Source of the DNA: Siphonodentalium dalli
Lineage: Eukaryota; Mollusca; Scaphopoda; Gadilida; Siphonodentaliidae
Length of the DNA stretch: 64,000 bases
Assembly: GCA_032622095.1 (NCBI GenBank)
Contig: CP136062.1
Span: forward strand, 33,604,918 to 33,668,917
Direction: 5' to 3'
Made by a program: the position numbers and the translations under genes. Position 1 is the stretch's first letter. The number at the start of each line of letters is the position of its first letter. The notes under the pieces were generated by a model. The model was given only the letters and a program-made list of their open reading frames with translations, was not told the origin of the DNA and searched no databases. This document shows, piece after piece, positions 1-11,783 of the stretch.

Positions 1-991
1 CTTTTGTTCGTTAGCTAAACAACCATACGTTTTGAGACCAGAAACCTTTTGAAATATAATAAATATTTATCTATAGAAGCATTTCCGGACAGGAGTCTTC
101 GGCTCATATCTAATAATGTATACCACGGTAACTATATAGTACACGTTTACAAAGAGATAGAACATCTTTAAATACAAGTAAGGCGTACTGATATACTGGT
201 TCTGAAGTTTATTGAGATTCGGTTGTGGTATGAATGACATGTTGCACTGTTTACATAATGTTGGTTAGTCTGTGTGTGTGTATGCGCAGATATGTATAAC
301 TCTTGGTTAATTTCCGGTTCATTCAAATGTATGTGCATGGTGATGAATTAAACAATAGAGGGTTTTATTGATAACTGCGGTCATCCAGTTAGGATAATCT
401 GCGTGAATGTAAACCCGCCGGAACATGTTCCTGGTCAGAGTTTGGTTTTCTCCCGGTGTTTGATCACGGATCGTAGTATTGACGGTCCACTGTTCCTGGA
501 CCAACAAAAGCAGACAGGATCCTCCGTATACATACGAATTATCGGGGTGCAGATCCTCTCAATAACATACGTGGGATCCTCCGCTTCAATGGCTATCGAG
601 GTAGGATTCATCGATAAATCATAATAGACGATCTTCTGCTGAAGCAGAAGGAAGCTTAAGGGTGATAACTCTAAATAGAACGTATTTTAACGAAATAATA
701 TGTCCGTCATTTAGTCAATAATAATCGTTAAAAAACGTTTTTCAAATATCTCAGTTATTTCGTTAAAACACTTCTTGAAACTTTCTGGCTGTATATCCCA
801 CGTATATAGCTTATCGACACGAACCACCGCGGGAGTATACGTATATTTATATACGGTGGATCCTGGAAGGTTCCTGAACACACAATAACGTGGATTTGAT
901 CACATATACACAATCGCATTGGCATGCTGTTTTTTATGTTTATTGCGACTGGATTGTGACCAGAATCTTCCGCTGGAGGATGTCAAGTCCG
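1..991. other. Non-coding stretch, no gene seen
   Basis: AT-rich sequence without a credible coding region. Small items only: a short GT run near 270-285; two similar patches around 515-535 and 568-585, each containing GGATCCTCCG; and a block at about 737-776 whose reverse complement resembles the 35-bp direct repeats at 16767-16832. A block at 362-405 recurs in diverged form at 3373-3412. These look like remnants of dispersed repeats. Confidence 0.6.
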
Positions 992-1777
992 CTGGTACGC
1001 GGGATTCATATCCCTCTGTTAACTGGTATGTGGGATTCACACCCATTGTCAATTGGTACGCGGGATTCACACCCTTTGTTAACTGGCATATGCGGGATTC
1101 ACACCAAGCGTTAACTGGTACGCAGGATTCACACAATGTGCTAACTGGTACGCGGGATTCACACCATGTGTTAACTGGTACGCGGGATTCACACCATGTG
1201 TTAACTGGTACGCGGGATTCACACCATGTGTTAACTGGTACGCGGGAATCACACAATGTGTTAACTGGTACGCGGGAATCACACAATGTGCTAACTGGTA
1301 CGCGGGATTCACACCATGTGTTAACTGGTACGCGGGATTCACACAATGTGCTAACCGGTACGCGGGATTCACACCATGTGTTAAGTGGTACGCTGGAATC
1401 ACGACATGTGTTAACTGGTATGCGGGATTCACACCATGTGTTAAGTGGTACGCGGGCATCACACCATGTGTTAAGTGGTATGCGGGATTCACATCCTCTA
1501 CTAACTGGTACGCGGGATTCACACACTGTCAACTGGTACGCGGGATTCACACACTGTCAACTGGTATACCCGGAAGTCACACCCTATGTTAACTGGTACG
1601 CGGGATTCGTAACCTCGGTCAACTGGTACGCGGGATTCACATCCCTCTGTTAACTGGTACGCGAATTTCATACCGTCTGTTAACTTGTACGCGGAATTCA
1701 GACCATGTGCATGCGGTACGTATGCGCGGGATTCATGGCAGATTCGTGCCCCTCTGTTAACTGGTACACGGGAGTAA
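992..1777. repeat. 30-bp minisatellite, about 26 units
   Basis: Tandem units of about 30 bp built on the core CTGGTACGCGGGATTCACAC followed by a variable CATGTGTTAA or CCTCTGTTAA tail. The centre (about 1100-1500) is the most homogeneous and keeps exact 30-bp spacing; both edges are more diverged and irregular. Because 30 is a multiple of three, open frames run along both strands (for example 919-1653 plus, 900-1550 minus). They encode only the repeat and are not taken as genes. A single unit-like piece occurs at about 3336-3367, so the array probably expanded from a dispersed repeat. Confidence 0.9.
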
Positions 1778-2320
1778 TATGCACAATGTAACCGCAGTCA
1801 GGATTCAACAAACATGCTGATATACGCAGTTTGTGTAGCACACCATTACACTGTTTTGTATTATTTGCCAGCCCGAATGACAATTGTAGATGTAATTAAA
1901 TCCAATATCGTTTTATATGTTGAAGTCATCGATACTATTTCAGAAAATATGTGAAATATATGATATAATATAACATTATTAAGTATGTATTCCATATATA
2001 CCGCCATCAACGTCGCTTTTTCTGTTGATCTATGACTATGAGCCTATTGATGGATCAGTAGACGAATAGCATACTGATAATGCCGCGAAGCGGATTATAC
2101 TACATGTACGTACGTTAATCATCTACTGGTGCAGCTATAGACTCATATATCAACCGAAAACGACTCTGATGGCTTATACTTACAACGATATCATTTGATT
2201 TCGAACTATCTGCTATTAATCCACCTTAGAAAATTAATTGACAAAACAGGATTTTCCGTTGGACGATTTCCGAATCATGTTTAAAATGACGCTAAAACGT
2301 CTCAATAGTTATCAACACAC
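1778..2320. other. Non-coding stretch, nothing recognised
   Basis: No coding region, RNA gene or clear repeat seen between the 30-bp and 37-bp minisatellites. Composition is AT-rich with scattered short TA runs. Confidence 0.5.
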
Positions 2321-2470
2321 AGAGTCGAATCCGAAGCGATGGTCCCTGACTGGTTACAGAGTCGAATCCGAAGCGATGCTCCCTGGCTGGTTACAGAGAG
2401 TCGAATCCGAAGCGATGGTCCCTGTCTGGTTACAGAGTCGAATCCGAAGCGATGGTCCCTGGCTGGTTAC
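2321..2470. repeat. 37-bp tandem repeat, 4 copies
   Basis: Four copies start at 2321, 2358, 2397 and 2434. Each begins AGAGTCGAATCCGAAGCGAT and ends near CTGGTTAC. Spacing is 37, 39 and 37 bp; the 39 comes from one extra AG. The copies differ by only a few substitutions. The small open frame at 2238-2477 merely reads through them. Confidence 0.9.
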
Positions 2471-2943
2471 AGATTAGCGATCGATCTCCGGTAAACTTAT
2501 AATCTCCCGGTGTAAACACTGAAATGCCCTTGCAATATTTGTGACAAATGCCATGGCACTATCAGTAGTATGAAGCAGTCAAAATGTTAATAGGGTTGTA
2601 ATCGAGTAAAACATTTTATTTATTTCCAATCATATTGTCCATGTTCATCAGCCCCGTCGATCAGTCTGACTCATTAATTTTCGCAGTACATTGTAACTAC
2701 ACGTTGTCATGGACGCTTTTCCGAAAATTTGCCAAATGAAAATCACGGCACGAATTTTGAGCGTTCATTCGAGTATTACAGAAACATGAATACGACTGAA
2801 ATGCAATGACATAAGTATCATATCATATCATATTACACATTTCTTGTATAGCACACATATCACCGAGGTTTCAATGCGCTTGACAACATTAAAATAAATT
2901 CACAAATTTACACTTCAATATTTCGTGAATAAAGGAGTTTTAA
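2471..2943. other. Non-coding stretch, nothing recognised
   Basis: No gene or defined element seen. A short run of ATCAT-type repeats lies at about 2818-2832 and resembles the arm of the hairpin that follows. Confidence 0.5.
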
Positions 2944-3024
2944 AAAGACCTTTGAATTCATCATATCATATCCAGCACAGTTGTGGGTCCTGGATATGAT
3001 GATATGATGAATTCAAAGGTCTTT
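2944..3024. repeat. 81-bp foldback (31-34 bp arms)
   Basis: The left arm (2944-2974) and right arm (2991-3024) are reverse complements except for a 3-nt extra ATC in the right arm, around a 16-nt loop. The arms begin AAAGACCTTTGAATTC. A transcript of either strand would fold into a long, nearly perfect hairpin. It may be a tiny MITE relic or a hairpin RNA precursor; the sequence does not decide. Confidence 0.8.
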
Positions 3025-3446
3025 GTGGGGACCAACGGTAGTACAGCCTCCATAAAGAACATAAACAAGCATTATAATCATCATCTACTTTGGCAAATGT
3101 TTATAGCATTTCGTTTTCGAGTTGTTTTTTCACTAAGATTCTACCGGAATTCTCTATCCGCTATTTCGCGTCATCGGGTGACTGTTGGACTCGCCCATTT
3201 TTCTTGGAAGTATCACTACGAGGTGACTCGTCTACTGTAATATCTATGCACTTATATATCGGGTCCCGCTAGCCTCTCGACCAATCAAATGCCCGCAATT
3301 CAATGCAGTCGAAAGTACAAAGTACAAAGGATTCACTCCCCTCTGTTCATTGGTATTCAGGAAACAGTGATAGTTTTGTTGATAATTTCGGTCATTCAGT
3401 TATTATCTGCGTTTAAAGGGGCCAATGCCTTCGAAGTGGGGTTATG
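3025..3446. other. Non-coding stretch with relics of dispersed repeats
   Basis: No credible gene. About 3336-3367 resembles one unit of the 30-bp minisatellite, and 3373-3412 resembles 362-405 (shared stretches such as CGGTCAT and ATCTGCGT). The two blocks are adjacent here but separated near the left end of the window, which suggests a common dispersed ancestor. Confidence 0.5.
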
Positions 3447-6400
3447 CTATATAACATACACGTCTGTAACATAACTGTATAATATAACATACACGTCTGT
3501 ACCATAACTGTATAATATAACATACACGTCTGTAACATAACTGTATAATATAACATACACGTCTGTAACATAACTGTATAATATAACATACACGTATGTA
3601 ACATAACTGTATAATATAACATACACGTCTGTAACATAACTGTATAATATAACATACACGTCTGTAACATAACTGTATAATATAACATACACGTCTGTAA
3701 CATAACTGTATAATATAACATACACGTCTGTAACATAACTGTATAATATAACATACACGTCTGTAACATAACTGTATAATATAACATACACGTCTGTAAC
3801 ATAACTGTATAATATAACATACACGTCTGTAACATAACTGTATAATATAACATACACGTCTGTAACATAACTGTATAATATAACATACACGTCTGTAACA
3901 TAACTGTATAATATAACATACACGTCTGTAACATAACTGTATAATATAACATACACGTCTGTAACATAACTGTATAATATAACATACACGTCTGTAACAT
4001 AACTGTATAATATAACATACACGTCTGTGACATAACTGCATAATATAACACACACGTCTGTAACATAACTGTATAATATAACATACACGTCTGTAACATA
4101 ACTGTATAATATAACATACACGTCTGTAGCATAACTGTATAATATAACATACGTCTGTAACATAACTGTATAATATAACATACACGTCTGTAACATAACT
4201 GTATAATATAACATACACGTCTGTAACATAACTGTATAATATAACATACACGTCTGTAACATAACTATAATATAACATACACGTCTGTAACATAACTGTA
4301 TAATATAACATTCACGTCTGTAACATAACTGTATAATATAACATACACGTCTGTAACATAACAGTATAATATAACATACACGTCTGTAACATAACTGTAT
4401 AATATAACATACACTTCTGTAACATAACTGTATAATATAACATACACGTCTGTAACATAACTGTATAATATAACATACACGTCTGTAACATAACAGTATA
4501 ATATAACATACACGTCTGTAACATAACAGTATAATATAACATACACGTCTGTAACATAACTGTATAATATAACATACACGTCTGTAACATAACAGTATAA
4601 TATAACATACACGTCTGTAACATAACTGTATAATATAACATACACGTCTGTAACATAACAGTATAATATAACATACACGTCTGTAACATAACAGTATAAT
4701 ATAACATACACGTCTGTAACATAACTGTATAATATAACATACACGTCTGTAACATAACAGTATAATATAACATACACGTCTGTAACATAACTGTATAATA
4801 TAACATACACGTCTGTAACATAACTGTATAATATAACATACACGTCTGTAACATAACTGTATAATATAACATACACGCCTGTAACATAACAGTATAATAT
4901 AACATACACGTCTGTAACATAACTGTATAATATAACATACACGTCTGTAACATAACTGCATAATATAACATACACGTCTGTAACATAACTGTATAATATA
5001 ACATACACGTCTGTAACATAACAGTATAATATAACATACACGTCTGTAACATAACAGTATAATATAACATACACGTCTGTAACATAACTGTATAATATAA
5101 CATACACGTCTGTAGCATAACTGTATAATATAACATACACGTCTGTAACATAACAGTATAATATAACATACACGTCTGTAACATAACAGTATAATATAAC
5201 ATACACGTCTGTAACATAACTGTATAATATAACATACACGTCTGTAACATAGCTGTATAATATAACATACACGTCTGTAACATAACTGTATAATATAACA
5301 TACACGTCTGTAACATAACTGTATAATATAACATACACGTCTGTAACATAACTGTATAATATAACATACACGTCTGTAACATAACTGTATAATATAACAT
5401 ACACGTCTGTAACATAACTGTATAATATAACATACACGTCTGTAACATAACTGTATAATATAACATACACGTCTGTAACATAACTGTATAATATAACATA
5501 CACGTCTGTAACATAACTGTATAATATAACATACACGTCTGTAACATAACTGTATAATATAACATACACGTCTGTAACATAACAGTATAATATAACATAC
5601 ACGTCTGTAACATAACTGTATAATATAACATACACGTCTGTAACATAACTGTATAATATAACATACACGTCTGTAACATAACTGTATAATATAACATACA
5701 CGTCTGTAACATAACTGTATAATATAACATACACGTCTGTAACATAACTGTATAATATAACATACACGTCTGTAACATAACTGTATAATATAACATACAC
5801 GTCTGTAACATAACTGTATAATATAACATACACGTCTGTAACATAACTGTATAATATAACATACACGTCTGTAACATAACTGTATAATATAACATTCACG
5901 TCTGTAACATAACTGTATAATATAACATACACGTCTGTAACATAACAGTATACTATAACATACACGTCTGTAACATAACTGTATAATATAACATACACGT
6001 CTGTAACATAACAGTATAATATAACATACACGTCTGTAACATAACAGTATAATATAACATACACGTCTGTAACATAACTGTATAATATAACATACACGTC
6101 TGTAACATAACTGTATAATATAACATACACGTCTGTAACATAGCTGTATAATATAACATACACGTCTGTAACATAACTGTATAATATAACATACACGTCT
6201 GTAACATAACTGTATAATATAACATACACGTCTGTAACATAACTGTATAATATAACATACACGTCTGTAACATAACTGTATAATATAACATACACGTCTG
6301 TAACATAACTGTATAATATAACATACACGTCTGTAACATAACTGTATAATATAACATACACGTCTGTAACATAACTGTATAATATAACATACACGTCTGT

Positions 6401-6839
6401 AACATAACTGTATAATATAACATACACGTCTGTAACATAACTGTATAATATAACATACACGTCTGTAACATAACTGTATAATATAACATACACGTCTGTA
6501 ACATAACTGTATAATATAACATACACGTCTGTAACATAACTGTATAATATAACATACACGTCTGTAACATAACTGTATAATATAACATACACGTCTGTAA
6601 CATAACTGCATAATATAACACACACGTCTGTAACATAACTGTATAATATAACATACACGTCTGTAACATAACTGTATAGTATAACATACACGTCTGTAGC
6701 ATAACTGTATAATATAACATACACGTCTGTAACATAACTGTATAATATAACATACACGTCTGTAACATAACTGTATAATATAACATACACGTCTGTAACA
6801 TAACTGTATAATATAACATACACGTCTGTAACATAACTG
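3447..6839. repeat. 33-bp minisatellite, about 103 copies
   Basis: Head-to-tail 33-bp units containing ACATACACGTCTGTAACATA followed by ACTGTATAATATA. Most units differ by zero to two bases. The commonest variant replaces CTGTATAAT with CAGTATAAT and is concentrated in the middle. Two units lack two bases (near 4151 and 4265) and shift the frame. All three minus-strand frames lack stops within a unit, giving open frames up to 1058 codons of an 11-residue repeat (such as MLYYTVMLQTC). The plus strand has stops in every unit. I treat the open frames as artefacts of unit length. Rare marker variants recur in the same order 2,570 bp apart. Confidence 0.95.
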
Positions 6840-8104
6840 CCATCAACAAGTACATGTAAATATAGATTGACTTTGTTCTTATTTTCATTATTAATAACTC
6901 TCAAATACAGAGAGTTCACATATCAAAACCGGAGTTTAATATGTAAGAACTACTATTAAAGTGGAATACTGATAAAAGTCAAATTAGTCCAATAAGACAA
7001 CAAATTGTAATCATATATTGACGATGTACATTGTAAAATCACACCCTATGGAAATTAACATAGGCTTTTAATATGAGGTATAATAATGTAAAATGCTAAA
7101 GCATTGAAAAATATTCTGAAAATCATATTCAGACTAAAATATTTGAACTTACTACACGATTAGCGATGTTTGATGACAAATCACTGTAACAGTTTTGTTT
7201 ACATAACAATGGTTTCCACACGCACACTTTCGTTACATGATAAAAATAAATGATGTATATTAGAACAATGTTTATCTATTTCTCCATGTTCTTCTTAGTG
7301 GTGATGTTTTTAGATACTTAAGTATGTTTGGCACAATTCCCACTGCGAGAGCCTTGCTTTCTTTAAAGATACAGGCGGCGTTGGCGGTGGGTATGCTGTA
7401 AAAATATCCGCCTCCGTCAAAAACCGCCATAAACAGAAATAATAGTAAAATATAGACAGACCTTGTTCTTATACCAATCAGAAATATGGCATAAATAGTA
7501 TGTTATTGTCAAATGTTTTTCCTTTGTTATGTAAACAAAGGCAAAAAAAGTTACAGAACCTGGCTTTTGTTTAGATCGATCCGGATATGGTAAACATAAA
7601 GAGCGTTATTTGTTAATGTTTTCCTGATATGGATATAATAAAGAGCGTTTATATCATTTGTTTGTGATTAACCAATAGAATTGCGCTGGTTATGTAAACA
7701 GCAGCAAACTTCTGTAACACGAGCAGGCTCTTGTTTACGTACACCATCGTTCGTCTTGACGACAATATACTATGTATACGCGCTGATTATGTTTGGCATA
7801 TGAACAAAACTTATATATTTTAATATTCCTTCTGTTGATGGCGATTTGAACAAATATGAATATTTCTGCAACGAACACCGCCCGTGTCTTTAACTGCATA
7901 TAATGTTCAAGATGTGGCCTGCACTTGGCGATTCAAACAGCAGGAACAGGCAAATAATATATGTGCGCTAGGCTTGGCCTGCCAACATGACACCACAGTT
8001 TGCCTGTGATAGTTCTCGACGTTTAGAAACACTAAAAACCTAATTTCGGTGTGTGGCCATGGTTGATTCAAGATAAATATCTTGAAGTTGGTATGCTTGG
8101 TTTG
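6840..8104. other. Non-coding stretch with a diverged duplication
   Basis: No gene seen. Two related segments, roughly 7476-7570 and 7671-7740, share ACCAAT, TTATGTAAACA, GTTACAGAAC/CTGTAACACG and CTTTTGTTTA-type blocks in the same order, as an old tandem duplication would. Two shorter related blocks, each with AAAGAGCGTT, lie near 7578-7615 and 7626-7650. Confidence 0.45.
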
Positions 8105-8407
8105 CTTTATTGCTAGATATGATTTAACATATTACATGCAAAAACATATATACATATATACAAATGTGGATTAGGATGCCTACAATGGGAGACAGACACA
8201 GGCCACTGGACTGACAACTCTATATGCCACATGTCCTTTGATGTGAACCAAACATGCATTGGTACTATATGGCTATTGTTTTGCATAAAGGGCAACGTGA
8301 ACAGTGCACACCCACATCGAGAAAGCAGGGGCTAGATAAATATATCCCCTGTGTGAGACAATTAGGACGTGGTGAAAGTGATGCCCAAATACCCAGTCGC
8401 ACGCAGA

Positions 8408-9625
8408 TTAAGTCTTCATGCTGTATTCTCTCATGGCTAGCTTCAAATATATAGCCACATTTTTCAATACGGCTATATTCTCAACGTAGAGAAGTTTATG
8501 AAATTTATACACGTTTGGGTATTTCCAGTAATATTCGGGTATATACTTTTGTCTAATTTCTGAGAAACATATGCAAGTTATCATCAGGTGATATTCGTCC
8601 CCTGTTCCATTCTTACACAAGGTACATAATCTCTCTTCTTTGTTCGTTTTCTTCCACCGCCCACTTTCAATGGCAAGCCTATGATTCGATGTCCTAATCT
8701 TCATAACATATTCAGATAAGTGGCTTGGCAAATCTGTTAGGTATTTTCTCATTTTGGGGGACGGGGTTATAGCTCTATAGAGATGGCCCCTCGATGTGGA
8801 TGCTACACTTGTGCCCCATTCTTGTATAAACTGATCTGTCAAAATTCGTTTAAGTAATTGTATTTTCGCTCTAGACAACTCTGTTTGTTCTTCCCACATA
8901 TAATTGAGGCCTGCCCCGTTTATAGTTTTCTGTATGAACACCATCCATCTTAATTTTGTATCGAACATTGGGTCGCGCTCGTGGATAACTTTGGTCAGTT
9001 TGTATACATTTTTCGTGATTTCGGATCCTTCATTTGAGAGTAATTTTGACCAATAGGATATTGCTCTACATTTAACTTCGATCGACAATGGGTGTCGTCC
9101 GAGTTCACCATATACCATATAATTTGGTGTACATGATTTCATACCTAGTACCATTTTACAAAACTTAAGATGCACACTTTCAATGGATTTTATATCCTCG
9201 TGGCACCAAATTTCGCTACCATACAGAAGTATTGGCACAACCATTACATCAAACAAATATAACATCACATCGACTGGCAACTCCAGGTTTCTGACTTTGT
9301 TAAACAGCGCGTAAATCGCTTTTGTTGCCAATTTACAAGTTCTCTTAATCGATCTACAGAACCTACCATTATAGAAAAATTCTACACCCAGATACACGAA
9401 TTCTTTAACAATCTTCAATTCAGAATCGTTAATCTTGAATATTGGTAATCTTTTTGGTTGTTTCTTACAGAAAATTACTACCTTCGTTTTATTAGTGTTT
9501 ACTTGCAGACCCCATGCGTCAGTATAGTCCTGAAAAGCCGAAAGTGCCCTATGCATGCATGCTTCGTCGTCGGTCATGAGTACAGTGTCATCGGCAAAAG
9601 TAAACACAATAGACATATATAGCAT
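8408..9625 (-). pseudogene. LINE RT catalytic box and C-terminal domain
   Basis: A 405-codon frame that continues the RT. FTFADDTVLM at residues 8-17 is the catalytic ADD box, followed by WGLQVNTNKTKVVIF, typical of the thumb region, and YLGVEF. The downstream block VPILLYGSEIWC plus SVHLKFCKMVLGMKSCTPNY is characteristic of one group of invertebrate LINEs. Near the C-terminus CTLCKNGTGDEYHLMITC forms a CCHC-type finger as in many LINE ORF2 tails. The frame ends at a natural-looking stop. The Met start is within the RT and is not a true start. Confidence 0.85.
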
Positions 9626-10803
9626 TTCAAATTTTCGTAGAACAGTTCATCAATAAATTTGAGATTACCTATGGCGCAGTCATTTAGATAACTCTGTAAG
9701 TCATTTACGTAAAGTGAAAATAGGAAAGGTGACATTATTTCCTCCTGGAAAAGACCTATGTTGCTGCTGAAGAACTCAGATCGATCAACTTCATTCTTCA
9801 CACAAGTTTTTACTTGGCTATACATGTTTTTAATTACCCTAAAAAGCTTCCCGTTGATACCGTTTCGCAACAATTTAAGAAATAGAGCTTCCCGCCAAAT
9901 CGTATCGTATGCCTTCCTGAAATCGATGAACGTGCAGTACAGTTTTCTCCCACTTGCCAGGTATATATTGATAAGACTACCAAGAACAAATATGTTATCA
10001 GATGTCGAATAATTCTTTCGAAACCCGGTCTGGTTGTCATTAATTAGCTTCATCTCATCTGAAAATTTTGATAGCCTTACATTTAGTATCGATGTGAAAA
10101 TTTTTGAGAAACAGCTTAAAAGCGTAATTCCCCTGTATGAATCAGGATTATTTACATCCCCGCTCTTTTTGTAAATCGGTCTTATGACCCCAGTGGCCCA
10201 ATATGTGGGATATAATCCCGTATCTAGTATTAAGTTAAACATTTTTACATAAACATCAATCAATACATCAACAGAAGATTTGAAATATTCATTGCATAGA
10301 TGATCGAGTCCTGAAGCTTTGTTGTTACGCAAATTGTGAATTGCCGTGCGGATTTCTTCCTCTGTTATTTTGTTGTTCATTTCATTCAGATTTAATTCAC
10401 AAAACAACTCATCTATATGATCTGCCAGATCTGCTTTTTCGTCTGTATCTTCATTCATTGCTTTAAAATATTCATAAAAATCATTTATATCAACTTTACT
10501 ACTATTCGGTGCTGATCTATCGCTATTTGTGAGTTTGTCTAATTGTTTCCAAAAGTCACCACCAGCCTCAGAGCGAAAGCTCCGTAATTCGGCGATGTTT
10601 GAGTTACGTTCGTTTCTTATTTTATTATCCATCATTTTACGATAATCTATACCGGTTAATCTTAATATATTTTCGATCATGTTGATAATCGGATTTTGCT
10701 CTATGGAAACAGTCGCGTTGTTTCTTACAATCTTCGTCAAACCATGGTTTGTGTATTTTTCGCTGTCGTGTGGATTTATGGTTACCACATTGAAACGTTC
10801 CAC
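9574..10803 (-). pseudogene. LINE reverse-transcriptase core (frameshifted)
   Basis: A 409-codon frame holding most of the RT palm and fingers. Visible motifs: SYRGITLLSCFSKIF, NDNQTGFRKNYST, FIDFRKAYDTIW (first catalytic Asp kept), and MSPFLFSLYVNDL. The preceding G-x-x-Q-G motif is altered to GLFQEE, losing the conserved Gly after Gln. The frame fails just before the catalytic FADD box: the T-run at about 9596-9600 appears to lack one base, so FADD lies in the neighbouring frame. The first ~70 residues overlap the endonuclease frame; real homology in this frame starts near DYRKMMDNK. Confidence 0.85.
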
Positions 10804-11503
10804 ACGTCTTGCTTGCGGCTTCTACTAAAACTCCAGTTATGTCGCTGCAGATTCGGTTTACTTCTGCGTGCGTAGGTTTATTACTATACTTGAGGCCATC
10901 TAGTTGCGAAACGAGTTTCCCGACAGATTCCTCACTAATTTGTTGCGCAAATACGCCTTTAAATTCCGGTTTCCACCGTTTTGGCCTCATCTCTTGTTGA
11001 TTAACATGGTTATTTGGAAAATCCAGGTTATCTTTTCGGTTCCACATATTAATTTCAATGTGGATACCATTGTGTATATCAGAGAACAGTGGTGAGTGAT
11101 CTAGGATACCGAACGTCCTGATGTCTTGGAATAGGTTTCGGCTACATATTGCGTAATCTATAAGACTTCGATCTCGACATGTCAGTTTACCGATAGCATT
11201 ATCCTCTCCGCACCTGCCGTTCATAATAAGTATTTTACAATTGATACATAAATCAATCAGCTTATACCCATAGCTGTTGACATTCCCTACATCTTCACTG
11301 CATCTGACAGGAATATCACATACCCTACTGCAATTATCATATGTGGGTCTATCACAAATATAGTCAATTAATGTTTGAGGAACATTTGTTGCGTGTTGGA
11401 TATCACGATGGTCGACAAGGAGAATATCACTCAGTTCTTCAGTTCGGGCATAAATATCTTGAACACATGAAAGCTGCAGTGTTGCCATATCGCAGAGTTC
11501 CAT
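10637..11503 (-). pseudogene. LINE endonuclease C-terminal part (pseudogene fragment)
   Basis: This 288-codon frame is the C-terminal two thirds of an endonuclease/exonuclease/phosphatase-fold domain plus the linker to the RT. Family motifs are visible but worn. The GDFNAR-type motif has become QDIYAR at residues 15-20, keeping the Asp but losing the Asn. SLIDYAICS (about residue 113) and LDHSPLFSD (about residue 133) match the late endonuclease motifs of such LINEs. HKPWFDEDC near residue 250 is the usual post-endonuclease linker. The first Met is not a true start; the N-terminus is missing. The frame ends by a one-base shift near 10645-10665, and the protein continues in the next frame at DYRKMM. 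Confidence 0.8.
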
Positions 11504-11586
11504 ATTTGACCTGCATGTTTCGCTGATGGTTTAGAAACACGCGTGGCACAATGATTTAACCCTTTACCCAATTGAACGGCCCTGTT

Positions 11587-11653
11587 CCAATACATTCTCT
11601 TATATATGCGAGTCGATCATAGGTCGCCTCGCATATATAAGAGAATGCATTGG
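11587..11653. repeat. 67-bp palindrome, copy 1
   Basis: CCAATACATTCTCTTATATA forms one arm and the reverse complement of CCAATGCATTCTCTTATATA the other, around a centre with GAGTCGATCATAGGTCGCCTC. Only a few mismatches interrupt the stem. Related copies lie at 11715-11783 and 12731-12799. Confidence 0.85.
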
Positions 11654-11714
11654 CTTAACACATATTAACAATGATAAAATTGTCAATGAATGTAGAAAAA
11701 TATTTTTTTTTTAG

Positions 11715-11783
11715 GCCAATGCATTCTCTTATATATGCGAGGCGACCTTTGGTCGACTCGCATATATAAGAGAATGCATTGGC
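11715..11783. repeat. 69-bp palindrome, copy 2 (inverted orientation)
   Basis: Same arms as the copy at 11587 but with the centre reversed (GAGGCGACC then GGTCGACTC), so this copy is inverted relative to the other two. The stem is nearly perfect from GCCAATGCATTCTC to GAGAATGCATTGGC. Confidence 0.85.

Larger units (their letters stand above)
8105..11540 (-). mobile_element. 5'-truncated, inactivated LINE (non-LTR retrotransposon)
   Basis: The minus strand carries, in order, the end of an apurinic-type endonuclease, a full reverse-transcriptase region and a C-terminal CCHC-like segment, spread over two reading frames. A 3' untranslated tail follows 8408, and an AATAAA signal (minus strand, about 8106-8111) suggests the 3' end lies near 8105. 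The endonuclease N-terminus is absent, so the element is 5'-truncated near 11540, next to the piggyBac-like MITE. Two frameshifts and degenerate motifs show it is dead. The family is distinct from the LINE at 43.5-50.2 kb: its RT has a YRGITLL / FIDFRKAYD signature rather than YRPISIL / FIDFSKAFD. I do not assign a clade. Confidence 0.85.

Noticed and set aside
900-1653. Open frames on both strands over the 30-bp array
   Set aside because: Pure repeat translation (for example TGTRDSHHVL), open on both strands; not gene-like.
3413-6919. Minus-strand open frames of 245-1058 codons over the 33-bp array
   Set aside because: They encode only the tandem unit in three registers, have no flanking domain and arise because 33 is a multiple of three and the unit lacks minus-strand stops.
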